A stretch of 64,000 nt of DNA from Gnetum montanum (taxonomy: Eukaryota; Streptophyta; Gnetopsida; Gnetales; Gnetaceae). The stretch spans positions 244,175 through 308,174 of the forward strand of contig MNCI01005876.1 in assembly GCA_015680685.1 (NCBI GenBank). Direction: 5' to 3'. A program made the position numbers and the translations under genes. The notes under the pieces are model-generated. The model was not told the DNA's origin. It saw nothing but the letters and a program-made list of their open reading frames with translations, and searched no databases. Shown piece after piece: positions 22,100 to 34,639 of this stretch; the first letter of the stretch is position 1; every line of letters starts with the position of its first letter.

Positions 22100-24115
22100 T
22101 TTTCTTGGTGAACAAACTTGCTCGCTATTTTGGATCTCCTCCTTCCAACTCAGTCATGGGGAAGATGGCCACCTATGCTAACCATTCTAGGAGCTCAATT
22201 CTTTTTGTATTTTTTTATTTTTGTATTTTTGTATTTTTTTTTACGCATTTTTGTTTTACAAATTTTATTTTTGCACATTTTTTAATCTTTCTTATTTTTG
22301 TTTTACACCATTGTTCACATTTTTACTATTTCTTTGTTTGGTTGGTTTACTTTCATTCATCATACAATAAGTGCTCCTAATGGTGGATTGAATTATATAC
22401 TATTGATTGCTAATGTTTGGTTTTTACCTCTGAATTATGATGCTGATAGTATGATATCATTCTTTTGATAAAATAGGAAATGAGTCCATGTCATCCATTC
22501 ATCCATTCAACTTTGTGGTCTCCCTTGGCTTGGAACTGTATAGTCCCCTTTTTCTAATCAACTTCTTAATAAATTTGTGACTTGGTATTCTTAAAATGGA
22601 GGAAGGAATCAATGGATGAAATGGGTGTGGCTTTAAGGGGATTCAATGCATTTGTGTTGGCCATTCTCTTAGGTGCTTGGATTCTTTTTTTTTTTTGGGT
22701 TTTCCACCATTCTACCATCAATCAAATATTAGGAAGCTAAGTGAATAAAAAGAAGTGTTTGCATGGTGTGGTTCTCATGCAAAAAATAAATAAGTGAGAA
22801 TTCAAAGCACACCCCTTAGACATAATAAAGCAATATGGGCTACAAGCACTAGTTATGGCACTGGAAAGACATGTTACCCATGCCTAAAGGTTCCCTCTAA
22901 CTAAGGCCCTTTCTCGCTTCTTGCTTCTCCATCTTGCTCTCCTAGGATGATGGTCACTCTTTGTGAAGGCATTCTTGTTGTTTCAATTGGATGTATTGGC
23001 TAAGTGTATTGATGTGAGGTCATTGAATGTGGTTGGTTTGAGTCCGAATTTGGAATGAGTTCTACTTGGTCACATTAACCATGACATACACAAGAGACTT
23101 TACACAACCTTTCTCTTGGGATTCCATTCCATTTCTACTCTCCATCTTTCTTTCCATGTTCCACCTCATTGCTAGTTTTATGATTAATCCACATCTTGGT
23201 TGATGCATTATTTTTCCTTTGTAAATTCTTATGGGTAAGTTTTTAACTCTTGCTTCCAAATAACATTCCAAGAGCCTACTAACTCTTTGTTTTGTGGGTT
23301 TCTCAGGGTATAAAGGGCATGAGCCTACTTTGAAGAGGATCCACTGGCATTCCTTTTTGGTGCAATTGTTAAGTTCTTTCCCTTAAACATTATCTTCAAT
23401 CAACCATTTCTCATTTCATCCCCATCTTTGGCATCCAATTTATTGGCATTTCCATTGTTATTTTTCCATCTTTCTTGCTCTTTATATTTTTTTCATCTTA
23501 TTGCTACTGGAGGTTCGCTCTTAGTTGTGGGGGCCTTGACACAAATTTTTCAATTTCTTCATTCTACTACTTGTCTAACCCCTACACCTTGGGTAGTTAT
23601 CAATAATAAATCTCTGATCTAGTTTTTGCCATAACCACAACCTAGCCAATGCGCTTTATATCGAGGCAAAGTATCATCTACATTGTGGTTTACTTATCCT
23701 TGCTCATTCATGACTATGTTGTATGTGTAGATGGTGATTACATGGATGATGGATTGGGGTAGGAGGTAGCACTCAAGATGGACTAGAGCTAGAGCATTTA
23801 CACTAAGAACAAGTTTGATTGCATGTTTATGGATAAATAACGGAATGCGCAATCTCAACATTAGCAATAATGCATCTCATTTTTTTTCTCTTTCTCTCTC
23901 CCTTTGTCTTCAAGTTATCAAATGAAGGTCTAGATGCCACTTATGTATAGTGTTCACCACCATGGGTATGAATACCAATGTTATAATGTATTGATGATCC
24001 ATTCACTAGGCACTTAGAGTCTGCCATCCCATTTCACTACCAGTGGTCATTTAGTTAATAATCTCATACCTTTCTAATATTTTGTAAGAAAATTGAGGAC
24101 AAGTTTTCATTCAAT
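22100..24115 (+). other. 3' noncoding region of Athila-like element
   Basis: About 2 kb without a convincing frame. It contains a T-rich tract (22200-22330), and no envelope-like frame is discernible. A phrase GAGGACAAG near its end precedes the polypurine tract, as in many plant Ty3 elements. Confidence 0.6.
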
Positions 24116-24125
24116 TGTGGTGGTA
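24116..24125 (+). promoter_or_regulatory. Polypurine tract of Athila-like element
   Basis: TGTGGTGGTA directly before TGATGAACC, probably a decayed TGGGGG(T/A) tract. Confidence 0.6.
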
Positions 24126-24505
24126 TGATGAACCACGATATCGGGGCCGCAATATCAAATCTGCGATATCGGGTTCATGATATCGAAGCTTGCCATGTGA
24201 TGTCAGATACCCGATATCACATCCTACCTCATTACCTATAAATAAGAGGTGGGTGGACTTGGCTTGCATAGTTAATTTTAGTCCCTTACCCAAACTCTTG
24301 CCTTTTCTCCCTCTCAGAGTTAGAGTTATTTTTGCATGCCCGTAGTAAGAGTCATAAAGTGAATAGATCTTTATTCCAACATTGTGTACCTAAGTACAGC
24401 TTGTGTAAGGTAATAAAGATGAACTTTTTGATAAACCTTGCAGCATTTAGAATAGATTAATTAATGTTATTTTCAGTTATTTAATGCTTTCCTTAGTTAA
24501 TTAAT

Positions 24506-24539
<34 letters not shown>

Positions 24540-24978
24540 ACTCTCCTAATCAAGCACACTCAGTATGATCACTTCGAGCATGCGTGTAACACTTGGTAAC
24601 CCTATAATGATTAGTGCTTGGTAATCCTAGTAGTGTTTCGCTGGTTTAAGATGTGTACGGAAAGTGAGAACGGATACTGGTGTTAGGATTAATTAAAGCC
24701 TAGTTAATCAGTAGTTAAATTAAATTAGTTACTTAGTTATCTCTCTCCTCCCTTATTAGTACCAAGACAATAAAAACATAAAAGTATAAAAATCATATGC
24801 CTCAAGTTTACTTAACCATATAATCGTGACATACAAGTAAGCTTTGGAAGACAATGATTAATCAATTCATTCTTGTTCCACAAAGGTGCATAAGCACTTA
24901 GTCCTTGGAATTTGATGGGATCATGCATGGAAGCTCGTATTCGTATGGTTGAGTGTAGTGATACCTCACTACTTATCA
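24126..24978 (+). mobile_element. 3' LTR of Athila-like element, 853 bp
   Basis: TGATGAACC to TTATCA, homologous along its length to 14972-15806. GATATC motifs lie at 24133-24230 and TATAAATA at 24237. It has an expanded CT run compared with the 5' LTR. Confidence 0.9.
24509..24537 (+). repeat. (CT)n microsatellite in the 3' LTR
   Basis: About 14 CT units where the 5' LTR has four or five (about 15352-15362). The expansion followed insertion. Confidence 0.9.
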
Positions 24979-24983
24979 ATATA
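24979..24983. repeat. Target-site duplication ATATA, right
   Basis: Pairs with 14967-14971. Confidence 0.85.
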
Positions 24984-26200
24984 GATACTCTTAGTAGGGC
25001 ATGGTACTAGTCAAGGGCCTTCCCCATAAGGAACATATGGAATATTCTTGTTACTATGTGTGACCAAGCTTGAAATAACAAGAACTTTGTGTGGAAGGTT
25101 ATGAGATGAGAGTTCTACTTCTCTTCACTATTGTACTTCATAAATTGTGGCAAAAGGGACACCAAGGGAAGGAGTTAGAGGTGGGATCGTAGGACTAATG
25201 GAATCATACTTATAGAAGTCCATCATTTTAACAGTCTAGAAAGTGAAGGCCTTTAGCCTCTTTAACTGTTTAGAATTTTCTGGGATCATCTGAAAGGCAT
25301 GATCTAGGCCCTCAGGTGCCCCTATCATTTATACACAAAAGACTATAGTGTCTATTGGAAGAACTATGGCCTCACTATTAGTTGCGACACTGAGCAAAGA
25401 GTTTGTATCATTATAGTGTGCAATGGACTAAAGAAAGAGAAAGATGTTTGTGTCAATATTTAAGGCACATATGAGATATATGGGGTATATGATCCTTGGA
25501 TTATGTAAGATTCCATAGTGGCCCTCATCTAGGTGGCAAGAGAATTAGTCATGTTGACAACCACCAATGATGGCTGTACAAACTGAGGCTACCTAGCGAA
25601 AGGTATGGATAAGTGAAAGGTAGTTAACTATGGCACCAATTATGTTGGTGCATTACTATCATGAGTGTGAACCCATACATGGTCGAATAAGGGGAGACAA
25701 AGGTTGGTGGGCATACCCCATGGAAGAGGTGAAGGGGGTTGAGTTGGGCAAGGTGGCTTTAGGAGTCACTTGTTGGAAAAGCCCACCTATGATGTTTTCA
25801 TGTTTGGAATCCATTGTGAACTCATACTCCTCCTCTTGCTGGACATCTGAGATAGATTTTTCATCCTCATCATCCATCCCAATTAACTAAGATATGATAT
25901 GAGCATAGGTTTTAGTAAGGGGTATCTTATCATATGAGGAAGGAATGTACTCCTTCCCACATTAATGTATGACTTTGTAATCCCTTTTGACCTCTATATT
26001 CATCCTTAGAATTAGCATGCTAGCTTGAATCTTGGCAGAAATGAAGTTATAGGGGTCTTCATTTATGACTGAGAAATCATAACTTCATCCCATAAGCCTT
26101 ATGAATTATCTACATGCTACTATGGAAAGGTATTTGGGGTCATAAACCTTCATGGCCTATTGGCTACTAGCTATCTCAGTGAAGTTAAAAGGGAAACCCT
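24984..26200 (-). pseudogene. gag: gag N-terminal half, Tat-like copy 3
   Basis: Homologous to 28177-29310 (copy 4, plus) and 2667-1490 (copy 1, minus). The DEDEKSISDVQQEEEYEFTM-like acidic stretch (25877-25659) corresponds to the segment before the KPKKFL/KPNNFL block in the other copies. The expected ATG near 26185 is mutated. The frame is cut at 24984 by the Athila-like insertion and resumes at 14971. Confidence 0.65.
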
Positions 26201-26234
26201 ATCGACTAGCTAAACAACATGTTAAAAATGTAGT

Positions 26235-27408
26235 TTTAGCATTTTTACTATTTTTAGTAAAATTGTAATAAGAGGGATAATCCACTAACATAGTTGACAA
26301 AAATGGAAAGGTAGTAAGAAATTGCTAGTATGAAACACTATGTAGTAGACATTCATGTACTATGTAGTAGATAGGATAATTTCCAATTAACTATGATGAG
26401 CGGTGAAAAAGATAAAAAGTGGTTTTTCCAATAATGGAATTGGATTTTCCAAAAGGAAATTGGATTATGAAATGGAATAAGGCCTCCAAACTAAAGAAGG
26501 TTTGTGAAATGGAGTAAGGCTTTTGGTATGGAATACAACTTTCTAGATGGAAACTGGGTTATGAAATAGAATAGAGTTTTGAAATGGAATGGAAATGGCT
26601 TTTGGAGTAGACTATGTTGGATCCAAAGAAACAAAAAATTACTATGAAATTATTGTGGAAACCAACATAAATACCATTGCTACATTGAGATATGTGGTAA
26701 GGGGTTTTAGATAGCAACATTAGTCTTGATAGAATAACAGAATTGAATCTCAGAGTTGAAAATGTAGCAAACTTGGTCTTTGGAAAAGATTGCAAAAATG
26801 GTTTATGACTAAGAATTTGGATAGAGGCCCTTCATCTAGCACTAGAAAACTATTTTATGTTTGATCTAGAAAGTTTAGTTACTAGAATAGAAATTGAAAT
26901 ATCCCTAGTGCCAAAATAGTTTTAATGTTGAATCCCAAGGGCCATTAGAAATGAGATTCAAGGCACCCTGGTTGATCTAGCCAAGCACCCAAGGACTTAC
27001 AGAAGTGTAAAATAGCAACATAAATGTAAATGAAAATGAAAACATAAACATAAATGAAACCAAAAACCAAATTGAGAATGAAAATTACAAATCTAAAATG
27101 GAAAAAGACATAGAAATGAAAATATGAAATTAGATCTTCACAATAATGAACTAAGACTTTATTGAAATGGAAAATAAACTAGTAGGTTCAAAAGCCACAA
27201 ATTTTGTACTAAGTGTAGAAGAAGTTACTTGAAGGAGCTTGAAGTCCATTGGAGCCTATGATCTACACTTGAAACTTCAAGATCAGGATACTTCATAGCT
27301 CTAGTTTCTAGCAACTCCATACTAGTTTACATTGAAATTAGCAATATGGCCACAAATGGTATTCCATCTTTAGAGTCATGACATCATGTTGGGAGTCTCT
27401 ATGCTAGA
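26235..27408 (-). mobile_element. 5' LTR of Tat-like copy 3, 3' part only
   Basis: Positions 26820-27408 match 7712-8290 (GAGGCCC(T/-)TCATCTAGC-type, AAGGACTTA(C/T)AGAAGTGTAAAATAG blocks). Positions 26235-26820 match 2770-3500 less clearly. It contains short repeats of (T)GAAATGGAATAAGGC type at 26470-26590. About 0.87 kb of the LTR's 5' side is missing at the junction with copy 4. Confidence 0.65.
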
Positions 27409-28075
27409 AGCAAGTCCTCCACCCATGTTATTCATCGAATCTGATCTACTATTTCAAAATTAATTTTTTGGAATTTTAAAAAATTAAAATCCATACCAAA
27501 AATTTTTGCCCAAAAAAACCAATGCTAATGCCCATTTTTCTACAACCAACAACCAGTGTATTAGTTGTAAGTGATTCATGTGTTCTCAATATTTTCATAG
27601 AAATTAATAGATTACCCAACAAAGCATAGTTCCTAGTAAAATCTATTACTTTTCATTACTAAAACCTACCTTTTAATGTTTCAAATTTCATTGTAGCTCT
27701 CCTCCAACAATCCAAACCCCTACTATGAATCTTTCTAGGCAAAGACAGCATGGTCTTCTCCAATACCCTAGTGTAGTGTTGGAAAAATCAACATTTAACA
27801 TTTAGCTTTTTAAAACTAGTGCATTTTATTAGGAGGAGGTATTCCCAACATAGTTATTTTGAGTAAGGAAATTGATTGCTTACCTCCCTCTAACATATCT
27901 CTTGCAAGCAAAGCCAATGTAGTCAATTTTACCAACATTAAAACTATCAAATTTTCCTAAATTAGTTCACACCATTTCCACTACAACTTGCACTGTACCT
28001 GCAGTTGTAGTTCCACTCATTTTCTATCCATAACCAATTACACCTTGGGTAATTCCACTTGATGGAATTTTTTTG
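27409..28075 (+). mobile_element. 5' LTR of Tat-like copy 4, 3' part only
   Basis: Aligns in inverse orientation with about 2770-3300 of copy 1 (TAGTGTAGTGTTGG, CCTGCAGTTGTAGTT, CACTTGATGGAATTTT). It abuts the oppositely oriented LTR of copy 3 near 27408. No primer-binding site could be recognised after it. Confidence 0.5.
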
Positions 28076-28176
28076 TTTTAAAAAAATTTAATTAAATAAA
28101 AATTATTAAACAAATACTAAAATCATTACCAATGTCTTTTAGCCAATCAAATCTTTGGCCCATTAATTTAACAAAC

Positions 28177-30330
28177 ATGGCATCAAATCAACATGTAGTG
28201 AGGATCTAGGACCCAAAGACCCAATAATGGATGAGCATATATAATCACTCAGATAGAGGGGTATAAGCTAATATTTTGCCATGATAGATGAAAATTACTA
28301 TAATTTCATCTACATCAAAATCCAAGCTAGCTTGCTCATTCCACACGTGGAAGCCAAATCCAAACATGAGCATGAGTTGATCCACTGCAATGGAAAGGAG
28401 CACATTCCTTTCCCATATGACAAAACACCACTAAGTGATGCACACACACATCCTATCTCAATTGATTAAGATGAATGAACCAAGCAAGGAGTCAAGCTCA
28501 AGGAGTAATCATGAAGAGCATGAAGACTTCAAGGTTAAACCCAAACCTAATAACTTTCTACGTTGCCTCTTCCAAGAATTGGCTTCCCAAGATACCACAT
28601 CCATTTTGTCCTCTACTACCTCTTTTGTAGGGTAAGTTTCTTGATCCTTGTCTTTTATTTACCCTACCATGCTCAAGCTAGTACTCACCATAGTGGCCCA
28701 CTAGGCATAATTTGTGACCCAATTAATAACTCTCTTCTACTCTATAACATTTTCCATCTAACCTTGATCTGCACGACCATCATCAATGGTCTTGACCATC
28801 ACTCATTCATTCACAATTAAAATGGGCCCCACAATGGGATTAGAAGTAATTTAAGGGTCAAATACACCATTCATCCCCTAAATCCCACAAGTACTGGTAC
28901 AAGCTTTCTTCTCATTGATTAACCCTAAGTGACAACATGTGGCAACCTATCACAAGGCTATAGGTCTTCCAATATACAACACAACCCTATGTACAAATGT
29001 CACAATCCATGGGAATTCCTCAAGGCTTTGATCAAGCCTTTCAAATGATCCAAGACCTTATGGAATGGTTACATGAGCTCAAATCTTTAACTACATAGAT
29101 AGTCAAAATCCTGAATTTCTATTAGGACAATCCTATCAGTCCTGCTATCCCGGAAATAACTCTTCTCCCAAGAATTCCAATACCCTGATTTACAAAATAT
29201 AATGATGAAGGTGATTCAAATGCTTATGTTATCACCATCCACTTTGAGTGCCTATTATTATAGGCTTGGCCCCATACCATAATGAGGATCTACCCTATGT
29301 CTCTTGCTAGGAAGGCATTAGACTAGTATCATGCATTTCCCTGAGGATCTGTATTCTTACTTGAAGGATTGATATTACAAGTTTTAAACCATTTCAAATA
29401 CAACTTGAAACTGAATACCATTCTATACCAACTAATGAAGATCAAACAAGGATCCCTTGAACCAATTTAGAATTTCATCCAAAGGTGGAATGCTCTACTG
29501 AATGAGATTCCTAAGCACATAGCCAAAATCCACCTTTTGGCCATCTTCAAGGAGATGGTCAATGATTTTATGACATTTAAAATTTATTACCTAGACCCAC
29601 ATTCACTCAGTCAACCTTTCTTACAAACCAAGAACATAAAGAATTCTACTAAGGCCAACCATGATCCCACCTACATGGTGTATAAAAACTACATACATGG
29701 AAGGATAAGGAGAAGGGGAGGTAAAACCATGTAGTCATGGTCATTTTGGCCAAAGATAAAAAGACAATACAAGAGCCTAAAATAAACTAACCTAAGGAAT
29801 CCATCACAACTAATCAACCATCAACATCCATGGCCTCTACATCAAACAATGCAAGGCCTAACTTCAAGAGAAGTAATTAGTCAAGATACACCAAATTATC
29901 TCTAAAATTATATGAAATCCTTGGTTAGTTACTAAAGAGTGAGAGGGTCTAATCCTAAAGATTTGATATGCGAGATCACAAAGAACCCTACTCTAGCAAC
30001 CAAGGATGACCCACCTGTACCTAAGTATTTTAAACTTGACCATTTCTTCCACTATCATTAGTTGCCAGGTCATGATATTGATTTCTACTTAGCCCTAAAG
30101 GATGACCCATAGTGGATGATAGATAATAGAGAGCTAGTGCTTGATGCCTCTAATCTAGTTAGCCCATAGAACTAGTCCATGGAGGTCTACAAAGACCCAT
30201 TGAGTATCAACAATGTTCCTTACACCATAGCTACATTCAACATGAGTAACAACACAAGACCTACATAGGATCTATTCATGATTCAGATACCTAGCTGTGA
30301 TGAAGGGTCCCTTTAATTTCTTCTAGTTCA
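28177..30330 (+). pseudogene. gag: gag of Tat-like copy 4
   Basis: Begins ATGGCATCAAATCAACATG at 28177. The Retrotrans_gag core runs about 29190-29570: NAYVITIHFECLLL, ARKALD, the KYNLKLNTILYQLMKIKQGS and NFIQRWNALLNEIP blocks, then LLAIFKEMVNDF. A zinc-knuckle-like segment of the Tat type follows (about 30025-30130: HYH.LPGHDIDFYLALKDDP, cysteines lost, His of GHD kept). Several TAGs and frameshifts. It would form the particle shell and bind element RNA. Confidence 0.75.
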
Positions 30331-30800
30331 AAGCCACCTTTTTTTGTAAGGATACCCTACCCAATGTCTCACAAGGAACCTTTTGTGATTAGAGTTCCCC
30401 TTCCCACCACAACTAAGTAATGTTGTCCCATTGTGGCTAATGCAATGATTTCTTTGCAACCCATGAACAATAAGAAATCACCAACTAAACAATGTAAGAA
30501 GTCTTCATTGAAGCCCAAAACTAAGGATAATAAGTAGGCAAAGGCATGGAAGGAAGGGGATTCACCAAAGCCCACTCCTATCTCATTCATTCCCATGAGC
30601 TCTAACACTCAGGTTCCTTATAAAAGTCAACCAAGGAAGGATTCCAAGCCATAAGGGAAGGGGAAATAGGCCAAACCACAATCATTAAAACATGAAGTTC
30701 ACATCCTGAGGTGCATGGAGGAATTCAAAGTTAGTAAGAATGAGAATCTAACAACTAATGAAAAAGACTTCTTCAGCTATGGAATTGGTCAAATAGCTCT
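30330..30800 (+). pseudogene. gag: gag-protease linker, copy 4
   Basis: PFVIRVPLP near 30380, then a basic stretch rich in Lys, Pro and Gln with stops. It matches the linkers of copies 2 and 3. The opposite-strand frame at 30369-30608 is a shadow. Confidence 0.5.
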
Positions 30801-31690
30801 TAAAATAAAAGAATGTCTCTTTAAGCCTTTATGACCTACTAATGATTTCTACTACTCACCACGAATCCTTGATGAAAATTTTGACTTCAATTTCTATCAG
30901 AAAGGACATCCTTGCTAGTAAAATGTTCATCTACATGGTGATAGTATGACCTTCACTAAAGGAAGAAATGAAGTCAATGATACTAGTGTTTTTTGTCATT
31001 GAGGTCAAAACCAATCCCTAGGATGATGATACAATGATGGCCCCTCTATTCATAACAATAATGATGGGGCAATACAAGATACATAGGATGCACATGGATG
31101 ATAGGTAGGAAATAACATTATACCCTATACCATTTTTGAATCTTTGGGTCTAGTCAAACACATGCTACATACCTCAAATTCTATTCTTAAATCATTTAAT
31201 GGATGTTGGGTTGTTATAAAAGGCTTCATTTCTTTGGACTTCATAACAGAGGAAAAAGTTTTCCATAATGGGCAATTACTTGGCGGTGGAACAAATAGTA
31301 AGATTCAATCTCATCTTGGAAAGGCCTTGGTTAGCTCAATTACAAGTTGTTTCCTCACCCATCCACCAAGTAACTAACCTTACTTATGAATGAGATGAGA
31401 TAATTATCCATGGTGATAGTGTAGTTCCATTGACAATCAATAGCATTGATGTAGAGCAAAGATCTAAAGTGGAGTTTTAAAAAGAAACTACTACTATCAA
31501 TTACAAAGTCAACAAGCACAGTAGAGTAGAAGAGGCCAAAATCGATAATAATGAAAGCATGGATGCATCACGGGAAGAGCTCCCCTTCAATGTTATTAGC
31601 AAGGGAAATGGAAAATACAAGATTGTACAACATAGACCCTATACCTTTTCTAATCTTTTGAAGATTAGGAAATGCTTGCATGGTTGACAT
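30800..31690 (+). pseudogene. pol: Aspartic protease region, copy 4
   Basis: The upstream linker reads HHESLMKILTSISIRKDIL (compare REALVKIFASIPISKGI in copy 3). The active site, DDG in copy 3, is here DDR (31097-31105), followed by a frameshift before NIIPYTIFESLGL (31117 onward). The flap and core follow (LKSFNGCWVVIKGFISLDF; SHLGKALVSSITSCF for the usual LGRPWLH...AV.SSLH block), then IHGDSVVPLTINSIDVE. It is inactive. Confidence 0.7.
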
Positions 31691-31880
31691 ATGTTTGCTA
31701 TTCATTTTTCCCTATGCTCATAACCATATGGCCTTATTTTTTTCTTTTTTAGATTACTCTAGACATTACTTACAAGTTTAGTCCATTTTAAAGCATAAAA
31801 CATAAAAAGTATCTTAAAAATTTTAAAAATTTAAAACCTATAAAATGTTTTAAAACACAAAACATATAAATTTTTCTTTT
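31690..31880. other. AT-rich spacer after protease, copy 4
   Basis: No frame; it corresponds to 12361-12599 of copy 3. Confidence 0.4.
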
Positions 31881-32110
31881 AATGCATAGGTCCATAAAGG
31901 CCTAAAACTAACATAATAATGGTCTTCCATGGCTTGAAACTAGCAACATGCCTAGTCCACCATGGCCTTAAATAGGCAACACATGGCCTACTAAGGCCTA
32001 AAACTAGCAAAGCTATGGCCTTCCATGGCCGAAAACTAGCAATGCATGACCTTACAATGCCTTAAACTGATGGCCTATTAAGGCCTAAAACTAGTAACAC
32101 CTTTTAGAAC
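31880..32110. repeat. Short tandem repeats, GGCCTAAAACTAGCAA type
   Basis: Five or six degenerate units built from ATGGCCTTCCATGGCC and AAAACTAGCAA. It is the inverse complement of the array at 12180-12360. A single related unit also occurs on the far side of the antisense gene at 39460-39492 (CATGGCCTTCTAAGGCCTAA, then GCTAGCAAAATC). Confidence 0.65.
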
Positions 32111-32528
32111 CCATTATAACCAATTACAATCTAGTTCACATTTTTTTCCTAGTTAATTTTTATTTTACTTTACCAAATTATTGCATTAAAACTACATGAT
32201 TTAACAAATGTAGCTTCACAATATGAACAAAATGTAAAATGCATAAGATGCATAAAACTAAAAATACTAGGACATATAAGCAAAATTAAAACTTTTAAAA
32301 ATAATAACAATAACCAAAATGTCTATAACGCATAGCCATACTTGCATAGTGTGGCAAAAGTTCAAATGACATATAAAATAAATAGAAACCCAACAACCAT
32401 GGATACACTATGTAGAAATAACATAAAAAATAATAATAGTCTCACAATAACTAATGACAAAGGGTAACCATAACACCATAACATCTGCATCAAAAAAAAT
32501 AACAAAAAGCATGATCAAAGTAATGGAA
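32111..32528. other. AT-rich, possible 3' flank of the antisense gene
   Basis: It lies just after the antisense stop codon on minus. No specific polyadenylation signal could be singled out. The 32408-32596 minus frame is out of phase with the exon. Confidence 0.4.
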
Positions 32529-33490
32529 CTAAGATGCAACTGGAGGGGAAGAAGAAGCATCACCAACATGATTTCCACTGGGACTACTACTATCACTTGC
32601 TACCTGTATCGATCACAATAACAAAAATCTAATCATTTATCACCATAGCTAGATTGTCAATTGATCTAAAATAAATTAATTAAGAGTAAATAAAATTAGA
32701 AAGACTCCAAGTTGACATCTTATGTAGGGAAGGTTCAAATGCCAACCTTTAGATGTCATATGAATCCAATCCACTTCCCCAATATTAACACTAGTTAACA
32801 TGTTTCTCTCATCAATGTTGGTCCATGTGAATGGCTCCCATGAAAATGCAGTAGTGATCAACTTCCTAGAAGCTATAGTAACCTAGGGAGTTAAGGAATT
32901 AGCAACCACTAGAGTGCCTTTCAATAGTGTAAAGACATCTTTGACATTGATTCTCTTCATGGATAACTCTATCTTGTGTTGCTCTATGGACTCCTCTTGT
33001 AGCCAATTTAGGGAGCTCTCCTATTCATCCTTGTACTTCTTCTTATGTTCCTTTTGTGCTTGGCCCCACTCAAGAATCCAAGCAGAATAGTCCATCCACT
33101 CCTTTGCCTTATGAGACAACAAGTCCATCTATAGCTTTTTATTTACAAGGCTCCTAGCAAGAGCAACCTTGTCATGGATGACATTCATATACCATAACCA
33201 TTCTATCTTATTGGTTCACATGGAGTCTTGGTTAGCCACATGGGCTTTCACAAAATCCTTATGATCCTTCACAATTTTAATCTCCTTATCCTACTTTTTA
33301 TTTTGTTTTTCCAACATTGTCATTCCCATACAAACTCATTAGAACATTGGCATTTCCATGAGGTTATAACACATGAGAATGCACATTTAGTAGCACATTC
33401 ATATAGCCCTCATGGACGATTTTTCACTTTAGGTGGTAGACTAGGTAGTTCATTAATTTCAATGGCATGGTTGGGATTCCATCCAATCTT
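32529..33490 (-). pseudogene. Antisense-gene exons g and h, copy 4
   Basis: Exon g is long, helical and charged, and broken by frameshifts. Recognisable parts match copies 1 and 3: IGWNPNHAIEINELPSLPP near its start and FSWEPFTWTNIDERNML with TSVNIGEVD near its end. The acceptor used for g is uncertain. Exon h (32603-32529) follows GATACAG and encodes SDSSSPSGN, SSSPPVAS, stop TAG at 32531-32529. Confidence 0.6.
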
Positions 33491-33661
33491 GAAGGCAACA
33501 AACAATACAATGAAGATGAACACATAAAATTAGTAAATAACGAATGACAAAATGACCAAAAACATTTTACATAGCCAAGACCATATAACCATAAAATCCA
33601 TATGAAACAAAAATGCATAAATAATGAAAATGATTAAAGCAAAGTAAGCTAAGGTTCTTAC

Positions 33662-34440
33662 CAACATTAGGAGCAATCTTTTGTAGTCAATTGATCATGT
33701 CCTCAATCATCCCCTCCATAAACTTCATTTTATCAAGAACCTCTACCCATGGTTTCTTACGGAACGTAGAGGTTGAAGTACCTAGTTGAGGTTCAAGAGC
33801 TACAATAATCATAATCATAATCTAGCAATTAAAACCAAGCTCAAACATAAAACTCGAAAATGCAACATACAAAAATAATTCATAAATACCTAGAAGATCA
33901 TCTAGGATGATAACAGGGGGTTCACCTAGCTGTGAAACATCAAATAGAGTATCTATGATAACCAATGTTGAATTGGATATGCCTTCATCTTTATGGTATT
34001 GTAGTGCCTCCTCCTCTAGGTGTTTGTTTTTCTTGCCTCTACTACCACTACCTAGGTTGCCAGTTCTTGTTGTTTAACTATAGGAACAATGAAGATAAAT
34101 GTAGATTGACATAGCACATTTTTCCCTAAAATAAAATAATAACATGACCATATAACATAAAACATAAATATAAAATAACTTAAAAAAATAAAATAAGAAG
34201 AACATACCATCAACTGCATAAAACATGACCATCTTTTTGTAGGCTACTCAACAACTAGTGCTATCTCTTTAATCATAGGCCTCTTCAATTTTGCTCTAGC
34301 TACCTTATCAACTTCAACAAATAATGCCTTGGACTTTCTAGCATTCCCACAAGCAACTAGTGGTTCAACCCTCATACCTTGAACAAAAGAAAACTTCATA
34401 TCACTAAAATTCTTATTAGTAAAAAATAACAATTTTCCAA
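33662..34440 (-). pseudogene. Antisense-gene exons d, e and f, copy 4
   Basis: Exon d (to 34208, G/GTATGT) is basic: ARKSKALFVEVDKVARAKLK. Exon e (34077-33890) is acidic with TLFDVSQLGEPPVIILDDLL. Exon f (33799-33662) has KPWVEVLDKMKFMEGMIEDM. Exons e and f correspond to 580-765 and 853-993 in copy 1 with the same splice borders. Introns are short: about 130 bases between d and e, 90 between e and f. Confidence 0.6.
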
Positions 34441-34639
34441 CATCCTCTTATGGGTTCTAAGTGTATATGGTTGGAAAAATATGTTTTACCCAAGGCTTAG
34501 AAAGTTGGGATGGATCTTTACTTATTCATTGGCTATCCTTATGTACCACCAGAAACTCCATGAACCTCCTTATATATGTTGAAAAAAATGCAAAGACCAT
34601 GTGGCATATCATTTCAAGGTAGTCCCAGAGTTTCAAGAT

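Larger units (their letters stand above)
14972..24978 (+). mobile_element. Complete Athila-like Ty3/gypsy retrotransposon, 10.0 kb
   Basis: Both LTRs begin TGATGAA and end TCA, and the element is flanked by ATATA on both sides (14967-14971, 24979-24983). PBS and PPT are in place. The order gag, protease, RT, RNase H, integrase without a chromodomain, the tRNA-Asp PBS and about 2 kb of 3' noncoding sequence fit the Athila/Tat branch. All frames carry stops. It was inserted in the gag of copy 3: joining 14971 to 24984 restores the alignment with copy 4 around 29310-29400. Confidence 0.92.
7712..27408 (-). mobile_element. Tat-like Ty3 element, copy 3, host of nested Athila element
   Basis: Read on minus: partial 5' LTR (27408-26235), gag (26200-24984, interrupted, resumed 14971-14110), linker and protease (14110-12600), tandem-repeat spacer, antisense gene exons (plus, 11849-10976), then a jump to integrase (10965-10100), 3' noncoding, PPT and 3' LTR (9162-7712). 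RT and RNase H are missing. Relative to copy 4 this is one deletion, joining the antisense exon (at about 33370 of copy 4) to integrase (at about 43080). Confidence 0.8.

Noticed and set aside
22105-22380. Possible envelope-like frame after Athila-type integrase
   Set aside because: A hydrophobic stretch encoded by a T-rich tract; no signal or envelope features can be followed further.
24509-24537. CT microsatellite as a GAGA-type regulatory element
   Set aside because: The 5' LTR has only a short run, so it is a post-insertion expansion rather than a conserved element.
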